Source: Paludisphaera borealis (GTDB lineage Bacteria; Planctomycetota; Planctomycetia; Isosphaerales; Isosphaeraceae). From it: a DNA stretch of 64,000 bases. The translations under genes were made by a program, and so were the position numbers. The stretch spans positions 3,968,001 through 4,032,000 of the forward strand of contig NZ_CP019082.1 in the NCBI RefSeq assembly GCF_001956985.1. Direction: 5' to 3'. The notes under the pieces are model-generated. The model made no database searches. It was not told the DNA's origin and saw only the letters and a list, made by a program, of their open reading frames with translations. The number at the start of each line of letters is the position of its first letter. Within the stretch, counting starts at the first letter, position 1. Shown piece by piece: positions 17,687 to 26,179 of the stretch.

Positions 17687-19219
17687 TCAAAATCGAAATC
17701 CGATCAGGTTCCAGTAGAACATGTACGGGACAAAAAGGACCAAGCAAAGTACATCGAGTGAGAAACGGATTCTTCTCGCTGCCGTCCAGCCCTGATCGTG
17801 ACGAGTGCTGACAAGCACGATCAGCAGAGCGACGGTCGCCAGGGTGGAAACGGTCCCCAATAGTGGAACGAACAGCAGGACGGTAGGACAGCTCGGGTGC
17901 AGTTGGTCAAGCACCAACAATGCGGCGATCGAAAACGTGACAAGAATCAGAAAGTTGAGGGCGCCGATCGCGCGTTTCAAGTTCACAACCCTGTTGGATG
18001 CTGGCAAAGCCACACTTTGCCGACGGCGGAATAAGCGGGTTGAACAGCACCAGGCACCTCCGATCGTGTTGGCAATAAAGCTGACGAGGAAGAGAATCCA
18101 CAGGGCTGCCTGGACTGTTCCGTTGCCATACCATCGCAGGCTTTCGTAGCTGGACAACCTGGGAAGAATCCCTGATTCCGGGGCGACGCCCTCCTGTTTC
18201 AGTTTGCCGATCTCCGAAGGGCGATCGATCGCGCTCCAGGCCCCGTCGGTCATCGTTTGCAATGCCCCCGGCGGATAGCCGCGCGACTTGCTCTGAAGCG
18301 CGCCCGTTTCGGAGATTTTCAGATCGTGATTTGTCTGCGGCAGGATGATGATCGTCCAGTTCTCATTGTTCGCCTGAGCCAGCGAATTCTTCAAACCCGC
18401 AACGCTTTCGCCGACCGGAACATGTTGATCCAGTTGTCCCCACATTGCCAGGACCGGCTGGTTCACATGGCCCCACGCGGGATGCACGTATTCGTCCGGT
18501 GGAGGATATGATCGGGGCGCAAACGAAGAGAGACGGAAGCCATCTTGAAATGTTCGCTGCAAATCCTGGTCTACGAGATACAATTTCTCGGCCACGTCAC
18601 GCAATGTGTCCGAAAGCCCATACCTTCGGAACAGGTTGTCACGATAGTAGAACATCATGCCGTCGGCGACGTCTGCCCCCACGACAATGATGAATTTAAT
18701 GTCTTTCGATCGAGACGCCGCGGCGGCGCTGATGTAGGCGCCTTGACTGAGCCCCCAGATGCCGACCTGTGATGGCGCGATCTCGCGGAGCTGCTTCAGG
18801 AAGGCGACAGCGGAAAGAGCGTCATTGACCAGGTTCTCGTAGGGCTCATAACTCTCGTAGGCGCCGCCGGACTGGCCCGTTCCGCGCTTGTCGTAGATCA
18901 ATGCGGCAATACCCTGGCTCGCAAAATACGCACCAACCTCACGGTACGGCTCGCGAGTCTGTGGGCCCGCGCCATGGACAAAGACAACGGCCGGAACAGG
19001 TCCTTCGCTTCTTGGTAAAAGCAGACTTCCGGCTAGCTTGACGCCCTGATTGTGAAACTCGACGCGGTGCTCGTCGAACCCGGATTCCGCCCCGGTTTCA
19101 TCGGCTCTGGCCGCCGGTCCCGCCATCCCCAACACAAACGCGGCGACAGGTATCGCGGCAGCCAACGTCGGTAGGTGGCGGCGCCAGGATGAACCGATCC
19201 GGGACACTAAGTCCGCCAT
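17687..19219 (-). CDS. Alpha/beta hydrolase with C-terminal membrane helices
   Basis: A 510-residue protein. A signal or anchor segment (residues 15-40) is followed by an alpha/beta-hydrolase domain: VPAVVFVHGAGPQ (oxyanion), IYDKRGTGQSGG, nucleophile elbow GIWGLSQGAY, acid WGQLDQHVP, and His in LPQTNHDL. Fusion is unusual: the C-terminal 150 residues form about four membrane helices (AALWILFLVSFIANTIGG, FLILVTFSIAALLVL, and two more). The catalytic domain would face outside. Relatives of this X-Pro dipeptidyl-peptidase/dienelactone-hydrolase-like group are esterases or peptidases; the substrate is unknown. I chose the ATG at 19219 because GAGG lies 6 bases upstream and the signal segment follows; the frame is open to 19519. 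GC content looks lower than neighbouring genes. Confidence 0.75.
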   Translation of the reverse strand: MADLVSRIGSSWRRHLPTLAAAIPVAAFVLGMAGPAARADETGAESGFDEHRVEFHNQGVKLAGSLLLPRSEGPVPAVVFVHGAGPQTREPYREVGAYFASQGIAALIYDKRGTGQSGGAYESYEPYENLVNDALSAVAFLKQLREIAPSQVGIWGLSQGAYISAAAASRSKDIKFIIVVGADVADGMMFYYRDNLFRRYGLSDTLRDVAEKLYLVDQDLQRTFQDGFRLSSFAPRSYPPPDEYVHPAWGHVNQPVLAMWGQLDQHVPVGESVAGLKNSLAQANNENWTIIILPQTNHDLKISETGALQSKSRGYPPGALQTMTDGAWSAIDRPSEIGKLKQEGVAPESGILPRLSSYESLRWYGNGTVQAALWILFLVSFIANTIGGAWCCSTRLFRRRQSVALPASNRVVNLKRAIGALNFLILVTFSIAALLVLDQLHPSCPTVLLFVPLLGTVSTLATVALLIVLVSTRHDQGWTAARRIRFSLDVLCLVLFVPYMFYWNLIGFRF

Positions 19220-19625
19220 AGACGCCTCGGTAGCTCGAACAGATACGGTTGGCGGGGTGGAAAAAGGGACGACCTGTCCCATCAGTTTCCCCCCGATCTC
19301 TTGAGAGATTGGCTCCGTTCCGGAGTCAATACGAGAGAAAGATCCAACGAATATTACACCATCAGTCACCGCCGCAGCTCGGCTTCCCAGCCTCGGACGC
19401 CGACGAGAAAAAGTTCCACCGGCGTCCTGTCGCCCCGACTGGTTCGTAACAGCAAATCCCGCCAACGGTTGCGAGAGCCACTCTTGGCGGGACATGTGAG
19501 CCGAACCGGCGGTTCGCATTCCAGCACCTGGCGGCGCACCACGATCCCGCCGAAGCCGGCCTTGGGGTTCGGCGGCGCGCGAAACGTGCGGCGCGGGGGC
19601 GAAGACCGATCCTCGGGATGGTCGG

Positions 19626-20660
19626 CTAAGGAACCCAGCCGGGCAACACCGCGGCCTGCTTCACCCACGTCGCCATTTGCTCCTCGTCGAGCTGGTCGCC
19701 TTCGCGGATGTCGATCCAGCGCGCGTCCTTGCTGCGCACCGTGCCGCCGGACGGGACCGGTCGCAGCGACATGCCGCGGAAGAAGGTCACCTTGACGTAG
19801 TGGGTGAGGACGTGGAACGACAGGAACCAGCCCTGGCCCTCGATGCCGTAAAACGGCGAGTTCCACCTCACGGCCTTGCGCACGTCGGGCACGCTCCGCG
19901 CGATGAGCGCGTCGAGGCGCTTCCCGAGGTCGCGCTTCCAGCCCGGCATCGCGGCGATGTACGCCTGCACCGGAGCGTCGCCGTCCGCCTTCGCGATTTG
20001 CGGGTTGCCGCCCGAGAGTAGGACGACGGCGACCTTCTCGCCTTCTCGCACCTCGATCGGCTTGACCCCCTTCGCACCTGGCTTGGCCTTCTTCACCGGC
20101 GGGCCATTCCGGGCCGCCGCGGCCTTCACGAGCGCCTTGAACGCGCCGGCGTCGACCTTCTCCCCTTCGTGGATGTCGATAGCCCTTCGCGTGTTGCCTT
20201 CCAAGCTGGAATTGAAGAGGCGCGATGGGTCTGGAATCTTGGCCCCCCGGGCGAACGTGAGCTTCACGACCTTCGTGTACGACTCCCCGGTGCAGACGAT
20301 CCCGTGGTGCGACCAGACCGGAGTGCCCATCCACTTCCACTCCTCGGTCATCTCGGGGTCGGCTTCCAGGATCAGCGCCCGCATGCGGGCCAGGGTCTCC
20401 CCGCGCCATCCCCCCAGGTCGCGAATCCGCTGGTCGATGAGCCGGGAAGCGGGTTCCCCGGTCGCTTGCTCACGGCTCCTTATACCCGCTGGGACGGGCG
20501 CGTCGCCGTCGGCTTTGGCGATTTGCGGATCGCCGCCTGCAAGGAGTTCCAACGGCTTGGCCTCACTTGCACCGGACTTGGACTTGGTGGCCGATTTGCG
20601 TGGCTTGCTTGCGCGCGACGCGCCCTTGGCCTTGGGCTTCGCCTTGCTCTCGGTCATCAT
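19626..20660 (-). CDS. Two-domain DUF1801 (YdhG-like) protein
   Basis: About 344 residues. A Lys/Ala-rich N-terminal tail (about 1-35) is followed by two DUF1801 domains. Domain 1 runs from about 75 to 185 (WRGETLARMRALILEADPEM, EWKWMGTPVWSHHGIVCTG, VKLTFARGAKIPDP). Domain 2 runs from about 235 to 340 (AAMPGWKRDLGKRLDALIAR, VRWNSPFYGIEGQGWF, VKVTFFRGMSLRP). Both are preceded by a nearly identical GG(D/N)PQIAKADGDAPV block, showing internal duplication. DUF1801 proteins have a phage-fold-like structure and unknown biochemical function. Two adjacent ATG codons follow AAGGG; the first is used here. Confidence 0.72.
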   Translation of the reverse strand: MMTESKAKPKAKGASRASKPRKSATKSKSGASEAKPLELLAGGDPQIAKADGDAPVPAGIRSREQATGEPASRLIDQRIRDLGGWRGETLARMRALILEADPEMTEEWKWMGTPVWSHHGIVCTGESYTKVVKLTFARGAKIPDPSRLFNSSLEGNTRRAIDIHEGEKVDAGAFKALVKAAAARNGPPVKKAKPGAKGVKPIEVREGEKVAVVLLSGGNPQIAKADGDAPVQAYIAAMPGWKRDLGKRLDALIARSVPDVRKAVRWNSPFYGIEGQGWFLSFHVLTHYVKVTFFRGMSLRPVPSGGTVRSKDARWIDIREGDQLDEEQMATWVKQAAVLPGWVP

Positions 20661-20916
20661 TCGTCCCTTGTTGTTAGATGCTTCCCAAGTCGCTCTGCAG
20701 CGGCTTGCGTTTGGGTTGCACACCCCTGGCATGCGCCGGAAGCCCTTATCGTTGTCGGGGCGTCCCAGAAAGTAAACCGCGCTAACAGCGTCCTGTCATC
20801 CCGAGTTGCGGGAGAAGGCATTCCCGAAGAAGATATCAGAGTGAGAGTGGCTCGCGACCCGCTCCCGCAACGGCGATTGCGCGGCTTCCAATGAGGAACA
20901 GGGTGATTCGCCTGAC

Positions 20917-21564
20917 ATGCGCTCGAACCGTCCGACATTACCGGAGCGCATTCTGGTCGTCCTGGCGTGCGCCATGATCCTCAAGACGATCGCAAGCACG
21001 GCATCGAACTATCCAGACTACTTCCCTCCCAATTTCGCCTCCGACTTCCTGTGGGGCCGAGAGGGTCATTTCCGGGGCGCCTATCGGTGGGCGTTCTACA
21101 CGCACATCCTGTCCGGGCCCGTCGCGCTGCTCCTGGGATTGATCCTGATCGTTGAGCGATCTCGGCCCCGTTTTCCGACATGGCATCGCCATCTCGGCCG
21201 ACTCCAGGTCGCGTGCGTCTTGTTGCTGGTGACGCCCAGCGGACTGTGGATGGCCTATTATGCCGCGGCAGGCCCCGTCGCGGCGGTCGGGTTGGCGACG
21301 TTGGCGATCGCCACCGCGACCACCGTGTCATTCGGCGCTTGGTCGGCGACGACGCGACGGTTTGCGGATCATCGCCGATGGATGTGGCGATGTTATCTCC
21401 TGCTCTGCTCGGCCGTCGTGCTCAGACTGATCGGCGGGTTGGCGACGGTCACGGGAACGGCCGCCCCGTGGGTCGATCCCCTGGCCACCTGGATGAGTTG
21501 GCTCGCGCCGCTCTCGGCCTTCGAGTTCTACGAGCGGACGAGGCGAAGATTCGGGATTCCTTGA
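20917..21564 (+). CDS. DUF2306 family membrane protein
   Basis: A 215-residue protein with about six membrane helices. It matches the DUF2306 pattern: FYTHILSGPVALLLGLILI in helix 2, TWHRHLGRLQV at the following cytoplasmic turn, and FADHRRWMWRCYLLL before helix 5. The conserved histidines in helix 2 and in RHLG could bind haem or metal, but no function is established for the family. It starts right after a 256-base gap from the divergent DUF1801 gene and is convergent with the DUF1559 gene. Confidence 0.75.
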   Translation: MRSNRPTLPERILVVLACAMILKTIASTASNYPDYFPPNFASDFLWGREGHFRGAYRWAFYTHILSGPVALLLGLILIVERSRPRFPTWHRHLGRLQVACVLLLVTPSGLWMAYYAAAGPVAAVGLATLAIATATTVSFGAWSATTRRFADHRRWMWRCYLLLCSAVVLRLIGGLATVTGTAAPWVDPLATWMSWLAPLSAFEFYERTRRRFGIP

Positions 21565-21579
21565 GGTCGATCGCCCCTA

Positions 21580-22344
21580 TCACCAGTCTCCAGGAATCTC
21601 TTCCCCGCCGGCGATCGATATCAACCCTCGAAGCAGCTTGGCCGGCGTGCTGGCTTTCAGAAACTGCACGTGGCCATCGACGAAGCATGCGTTCACGCCT
21701 CCCGTGTGAGGCAGTTTCGCGTCCGAACCGAGACTCAGCACCAGCGACTCGTCCGCATCGACCGGGGCCATCCAGGGGACGGCGTGCTCCTCGCCGGCCT
21801 CGATCACCATGAGCGTCGACGTGGTGCCGTCGGTGATCTCCGCCAGATTTCGAGGTTGGCCGGGAATCAAGCAGCCGTTCGGAGCGGTGTTCGCCAGGTA
21901 GGTCGTCGTGTTCCCCGGCCCGACCACCGGACATCGAAAGATAGGGAGAGATGTCGCGAGCGCCTTGGCGTTCGCCGGGTCGTTCCAGGGTTTCGTGAGG
22001 TCGATCGTCTGGTAGAGGGACTTCTGTTCGAGATAGGGGAGTATCAGCGTCCGCCAACTGTGCAGCGGATTCCCTTGCGCGTCCACCGTGTACGCGGGCG
22101 GTAAGGCCTTGTGCTCTTGTTCATAGTTGTGAAGCGCCAGCGCGATGCCTTTCAGGTTGTTGACGCATTGAGCGCGGCGCGCGGCATGCCGCGCGCCGCC
22201 ACGATTAAGCGGCAGCAGCAGTGCGATCAGGAGCGCGATGATGCCCACGAGCACGAGGATCTCGGCGAGCGTGAATCCTCGCCCCGAGATCGGCATTGGG
22301 ACGGCGTCGTTGAACTCCGGGTCGTTCTTGAAGTGAGCGGACAT
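21580..22344 (-). CDS. DUF1559 pseudopilin-like protein
   Basis: A 254-residue member of the DUF1559 (SBP_bac_10-like) family, which is strongly expanded in Planctomycetes. The N-terminus carries a prepilin-type cleavage/methylation motif, RGFTLAEILVLVGIIALLIA, and a single hydrophobic helix, so it should be processed by prepilin peptidase and assembled in the envelope. The family signature continues as CVNNLKGIALALHNYEQEH and HSWRTLILPYLEQKSLY, and ends with HTGGVNACFVDGHVQFL. AGGAG lies 8 bases before the ATG. The role of these proteins is unknown; they may be minor pseudopilins. Confidence 0.9.
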   Translation of the reverse strand: MSAHFKNDPEFNDAVPMPISGRGFTLAEILVLVGIIALLIALLLPLNRGGARHAARRAQCVNNLKGIALALHNYEQEHKALPPAYTVDAQGNPLHSWRTLILPYLEQKSLYQTIDLTKPWNDPANAKALATSLPIFRCPVVGPGNTTTYLANTAPNGCLIPGQPRNLAEITDGTTSTLMVIEAGEEHAVPWMAPVDADESLVLSLGSDAKLPHTGGVNACFVDGHVQFLKASTPAKLLRGLISIAGGEEIPGDW

Positions 22345-22524
22345 GGGCGTGACTCCTGATTCGCCTTGCCGGAGCCTGGTTCACCTCGTCACTGGCTTCA
22401 TTCTACTCGTGAGAATAGCCCGAGGGACGGTTGGGGAGCGAAATACGAACCATGACGACGCCGTGGGACGCCCGGCCTCATGAAAATGAGCTGACGGGTA
22501 GTCACGCGGGCAGCCTCCGAATGA

Positions 22525-22549
22525 AAGCCCGAAGCGCCAGCGAGTGAAT
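22525..22549. repeat. Single arm of the AAGCCCGAAGCGCCAGCGAG repeat
   Basis: 25 bases starting AAGCCCGAAGCGCCAGCGAG match one arm of the inverted repeat at 39423-39499. The opposite arm is absent, so this is a solo or decayed copy. The rest of the gap 22345-22587 holds nothing recognisable. Confidence 0.6.
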
Positions 22550-22587
22550 TCCCAATCAGCCCCAGCGTTCAGATGCCCCCCCGAGGC

Positions 22588-23025
22588 TCAGCTCGCGATT
22601 CCGGATTCCAGATAGAAAATCATGTTCCAAAGCCGATCGATCTCCCCGCGCTCGATCACTTCGAGCGGCTTCAACCCGTCGAACGCCGCGTTCGGCGTAT
22701 CGAGCCAGACCGGGATGGCCTCGGCCGCCACGACCTCGGCCAGCCGCTCACGGAACCGCTCGAGTTCCTTGATGCGCCGAACGGCGGGCTCACTCAACGG
22801 CTTACCGCTCTCCCAATCCGCGACGGCTCGCTCCGAAAATCCGGCGAGCCGCGAGAACAGCTTCCGGCTTAGCCCCAGCCGGCTTCGAACCGCGCCTACC
22901 AACGGCGAAGGCTGGAGCGTTGGCCTCGCCGCTTCGCCACGGCGGACAGTCGCCGATGCGACAGCCGATACATGCCCTGACTTCACCGTCCCCAGATTCT
23001 TCTCGGATTTCTTGCTAACGGTCAT
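22588..23025 (-). CDS. Xre-type antitoxin of a RES/Xre module
   Basis: A 145-residue protein. It has a helix-turn-helix (VRSRLGLSRKLFSRLAGFSERAVADWESGK, abbreviated here by its ends VRSRLGLSRK and VADWESGK) and a C-terminal Xre/MbcA/ParS toxin-binding region (NAAFDGLKPLEVIERGEIDR). Proteins of this architecture neutralise RES-domain toxins and repress their own operon. The toxin gene lies 82 bases upstream on the same strand. AAGGAG lies 6 bases before the ATG at 23025. Confidence 0.82.
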   Translation of the reverse strand: MTVSKKSEKNLGTVKSGHVSAVASATVRRGEAARPTLQPSPLVGAVRSRLGLSRKLFSRLAGFSERAVADWESGKPLSEPAVRRIKELERFRERLAEVVAAEAIPVWLDTPNAAFDGLKPLEVIERGEIDRLWNMIFYLESGIAS

Positions 23026-23107
23026 GGCAAACTCCTTGTCGATAAACCATTCTACCGGCCGCAAAGAATCTCAACAAGAATTTCTGCCTGCAAATCTGCA
23101 CGCCGAT

Positions 23108-23695
23108 TCAGAGCCTGGGTGGAAGTTCCTCGGCTCCGAGAACTTCAAGGAGACTGGATCGATCGATGTTCGCGGGGAAGACGATGAGGTTGACGCCATG
23201 CGCCCTCGCCGCCGATGGAACCAACAGGCCCTCTACTCCCGCATGGAAGGCGACGCGCCCCACGGCCTGGGTGACAGCTTCTTCACCTGCCGCTTGCATC
23301 TCTCGCCAGGGTTCGGTTAGGAGCCTTCGTCGTGACAGTCGGAGCGACGAGCAAACCTCTGCGTCCGTGAGATCGAGGAGGCGCTGAAGTGATGCGGATA
23401 CAGCGACCGTCACACGCGGCATCGCCGACGGGATCGACAAGGCGTAGTGATGGAAGTGAGCCAAGACTTCATCAAGCGCCGTGTGCGGATCAAGGCTCAA
23501 ATAGACGGATGGAAAACTCCCCGGTGGATTCCATCTCGCCCCGGATAGTCTCGCCCCAGCACCTGTCAGCAGATCGTGAAGGTTCGCATAGCGGGGCGAC
23601 GCTGAGCGATAAGCGACTCCCTGAAACGGCACGGCGGCCGGAAGCAGGCGAGTGACAGCGCGCTCCAGACGCGGGCTGTCCGGGTGATGGGACAC
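23108..23695 (-). CDS. RES-domain toxin
   Basis: A 195-residue RES-domain protein. RES toxins act on NAD+ (NADase or phosphorylase activity). The conserved Arg is in VAYRSASPRYA, the Glu region in TALDEVLAHF, and the domain pattern GARWNPPGSFPSVYLSLDP is intact; VNLIVFPANI closes the fold. The partner Xre antitoxin is downstream. In most described RES/Xre loci the antitoxin gene comes first, so toxin-first order is unusual. Confidence 0.82.
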   Translation of the reverse strand: MSHHPDSPRLERAVTRLLPAAVPFQGVAYRSASPRYANLHDLLTGAGARLSGARWNPPGSFPSVYLSLDPHTALDEVLAHFHHYALSIPSAMPRVTVAVSASLQRLLDLTDAEVCSSLRLSRRRLLTEPWREMQAAGEEAVTQAVGRVAFHAGVEGLLVPSAARAHGVNLIVFPANIDRSSLLEVLGAEELPPRL

Positions 23696-23734
23696 TGCGG
23701 ATTCTCCGTTGACTCGTCGCGGCCCGGCCCGGCT

Positions 23735-24175
23735 TCACACGCGGGGCGTCTCGTCGTCCAACTTATTCCGCACCGCCTCCAGAAGCACTCGGACTCGTTC
23801 GACCGACGCGTCGAGGTTCTTTTCGACGTCGTGGCCCCAGAGGCGGAGGACGGTCCAGCCTTGGCGGCGGAGGCGCTGGAAGTTGCGGCGGTCGCGGGCG
23901 CGGTTGCGCTCGATCTTGGCTCGCCAGTAGTCGGAGAGCTTGTGCTTCCACTGGGGGTAGCGCCAGCCGTGCCAGAAGTCGCCGTCGACGAAGACGACGA
24001 CGCGGGCTTTCGTGAACACGAAGTCCGGTTTGCCGGGCAAGAGTGCGTAGTTGCGTCGATACCGCCAGCCTCGGCGGTGGAAGGCCGACGACAGAGTCCG
24101 CTCAAGCGACGTGTTCTTGCCCTTCACCGCCTGCATGGTCTTGCGGCGCTGTTCGGGCGTCAGGTTGTCGGCCAC
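23735..24175 (-). CDS. vsr: Very short patch repair endonuclease
   Basis: A 146-residue Vsr protein that nicks beside T:G mismatches made when 5-methylcytosine deaminates. The start MADNLTPEQRRKTMQAVKGK and the sequence TSLERTL are typical. The catalytic region is LPGKPDFVF...VVVFVDGDFWHG with Asp51, followed by IERNRARDRR. It overlaps the end of the cytosine methylase gene by 74 bases in another frame, which fits the usual dcm-vsr pairing and coupled translation. Confidence 0.92.
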   Translation of the reverse strand: MADNLTPEQRRKTMQAVKGKNTSLERTLSSAFHRRGWRYRRNYALLPGKPDFVFTKARVVVFVDGDFWHGWRYPQWKHKLSDYWRAKIERNRARDRRNFQRLRRQGWTVLRLWGHDVEKNLDASVERVRVLLEAVRNKLDDETPRV

Positions 24176-25373
24176 GTTCCGCCCTCGGCGATTCCGCGTC
24201 TCCGTCCTCGTGCGCCCCGGCGAAGACCGGCGACAGGACGTGCTCGTCGATCCATTGTATGACCGGCACGCAGACGGCGTCGCCGAATCCGAACAGGTTC
24301 TGGATCGTGTTGGCGGCCAACGGGAACGTCGGCGCCCCTTGCAGCCGGGCGTACTCGCGGGCCGACATCCAGCGCATCCGCAGCACGCCCCGGTCGACGG
24401 CCACCACGATCTGCTTGCCGCTGCCGCCGCGAGGCGTCCGCAGGCAGCCGGCGACGCCGTCGAACCGGACCTCGGCCCGGGTCGCGCCGGCGCGCTTGCG
24501 GCGGTAGATCGTCCCCACGAACGTCTCGCCCGACTCCACCATGGCGTCGACCCGCTCGCGGTGGCGGTCGCTCATCATATCGTGATGCTTCGTGACGGCC
24601 GCCGCGTCCCACCACGAAGGGTCGTCGCCCAGGTCGATCAGCTCGGCGACGTGCGGCGGCTTGCGGCGGGGGACCGGGACGTCGAAGGCCGTCCAGCCGG
24701 TCGCCAGGTCGATCGCTTTCATCCGGTCGACCAGCTTCGGCGGCCGGACGCGACGGTCGGCGGCCTCGATGCGCCGGGTCCAGTCGTCGGCGATCCAGTC
24801 GGACGGCGACCGCCGCGCGGCGAGCGGCCGGTCGAGGCCGTCGCGGACGCCGACGACGAACACGCGCGGACGGCTCTGCGGCAGGAACCAGCCGGCGTCG
24901 AGCATGAAGGCGTCGAGCCAGTAGCCGAGGTCCGCGAGCGACCGCGCGGCGGCCTCGAAATCCTTGCCGCCCGACGATGTGACGAAGCCCGACACGTTTT
25001 CGAGCAACACCACGCGCGGCCGACGGTCGGCCAACGCCTCAAGCAACTGGACGAATCCGAAGAACGTCGACGAGTGGGAGCCTTCAAACCCGCGCCCGTG
25101 GCCGGCGAGGGAGAGGTCAACGCAGGGAAAAGAGGCCGTCGCCAGGAACGGCCGGCCGGTGATCCGCGCCAGGACTTCTGGGGTGTTCCAGACGTCGCCC
25201 AGGTGGAAATGGCCCTCGGCCCCGAACCGCCCCTCGTAAAGCTGCTGCTTCTTGGGGTCGACGTCGTTCGCGTACGCGCACGACCAGCCCGACCCGGCGA
25301 GCCCCTCGCGCACCAGCCCGATGCCGGCGAAGAACTCGCAGAACGTCTTGTTCGATCTCGCGATGCCCGCCAT
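24102..25373 (-). CDS. dcm: C5-cytosine DNA methyltransferase
   Basis: A 423-residue DNA cytosine methylase. Motif I is CEFFAGIGLVREGL, motif IV SFPCVDLS with the catalytic Cys84, motif VI VLLENVSGF, motif VIII QSRPRVFVVG, and motifs IX/X follow the variable target-recognition part (SAREYARLQGAPTFP). The usual PCQ is PCV here. The 3' end overlaps vsr by 74 bases. No restriction endonuclease gene is adjacent, so it is probably an orphan methylase, or part of a decayed restriction system. The start at 25373 is where family homology begins; a GTG 15 codons earlier is also open. Recognition sequence cannot be read off. Confidence 0.9.
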   Translation of the reverse strand: MAGIARSNKTFCEFFAGIGLVREGLAGSGWSCAYANDVDPKKQQLYEGRFGAEGHFHLGDVWNTPEVLARITGRPFLATASFPCVDLSLAGHGRGFEGSHSSTFFGFVQLLEALADRRPRVVLLENVSGFVTSSGGKDFEAAARSLADLGYWLDAFMLDAGWFLPQSRPRVFVVGVRDGLDRPLAARRSPSDWIADDWTRRIEAADRRVRPPKLVDRMKAIDLATGWTAFDVPVPRRKPPHVAELIDLGDDPSWWDAAAVTKHHDMMSDRHRERVDAMVESGETFVGTIYRRKRAGATRAEVRFDGVAGCLRTPRGGSGKQIVVAVDRGVLRMRWMSAREYARLQGAPTFPLAANTIQNLFGFGDAVCVPVIQWIDEHVLSPVFAGAHEDGDAESPRAERGRQPDARTAPQDHAGGEGQEHVA

Positions 25374-25439
25374 GCCGCGCCCCAAAGTGAATCCGCCGCG
25401 TCGCGGGAATCCTACCACACGGACGGCGGCGGGGCCGGA

Positions 25440-26138
25440 TCAACCCAGTCCGTGCCGCCAGTACCAGTTCCCCAACCACAACGCCAGCACGCACATGTTT
25501 CCAAGCGAGTGCAGCGCGACAGGCACGAGGATCGAGCCGCTCTTGAAGAAGGCCCAGCCCAGGAAGAAGCCCGCCACCAGGTTGTCGGGCGCGGGGTTGC
25601 CATACAGGATGTGCAGCAGCCCGAAGACGACGCCGCTCAGTGCGATCGTCCCCCAGGGTTTCAAGACCGGGACGGCCCCGGCGCAAAAGCCCAGCCGATA
25701 GGTCGCCTCCTCGACGACCGGAGCCATGACGCACATGCTGATCAGCCGCTCCGGTGCGTCCTCGGGACGGATGGAGGGGCTGGGAACTTCCAGGCCCAGC
25801 AGCCATACGCTCGCACCCGCGAGGAGGATGATCGCGCCGATCGCCGCCCCGATGACCAGAGTCGCTACCGACCAGTAGCGGAGCCCCTGGATCGGACGAA
25901 GCGTCAGGCCGACCGAGGCGCGGTCGCCGCGAGCCAGGATCAGGTAGGCCGCCAGCGCGAGGAGGGGCGGGGCGGCTCGCATCCCCCAAAGGTTGGCTTC
26001 GCCACGATGGACGAGCCAGAAGTCGGCGAGGACGACCGCTCCCGCCACAAGACCGGCGACGACCGACCGCAGTCGAGAATCATTCAGCCGCCCGCCGATG
26101 GTCGTCTTCATCGTGCGGGTCGTCGGGAGGCGCGGCAT
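25440..26138 (-). CDS. CPBP-family intramembrane metalloprotease
   Basis: A 232-residue integral membrane protein of the CAAX protease/bacteriocin-processing (CPBP/Abi) family. Motif 1 is VVEEATYRLGF (Glu-Glu and Arg), motif 2 FGLLHILYG and motif 3 VALHSLGNM. About six helices are predicted. Family members cleave within or near membrane helices; bacterial substrates are mostly unknown. It follows the dcm/vsr block on the same strand with 66 bases between them. The start could also be the Met ten residues in. Confidence 0.83.
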   Translation of the reverse strand: MPRLPTTRTMKTTIGGRLNDSRLRSVVAGLVAGAVVLADFWLVHRGEANLWGMRAAPPLLALAAYLILARGDRASVGLTLRPIQGLRYWSVATLVIGAAIGAIILLAGASVWLLGLEVPSPSIRPEDAPERLISMCVMAPVVEEATYRLGFCAGAVPVLKPWGTIALSGVVFGLLHILYGNPAPDNLVAGFFLGWAFFKSGSILVPVALHSLGNMCVLALWLGNWYWRHGLG

Positions 26139-26179
26139 TTCGTCATCGACGTCGACTCCGTTGGCGTCTCTGTCTGGCT

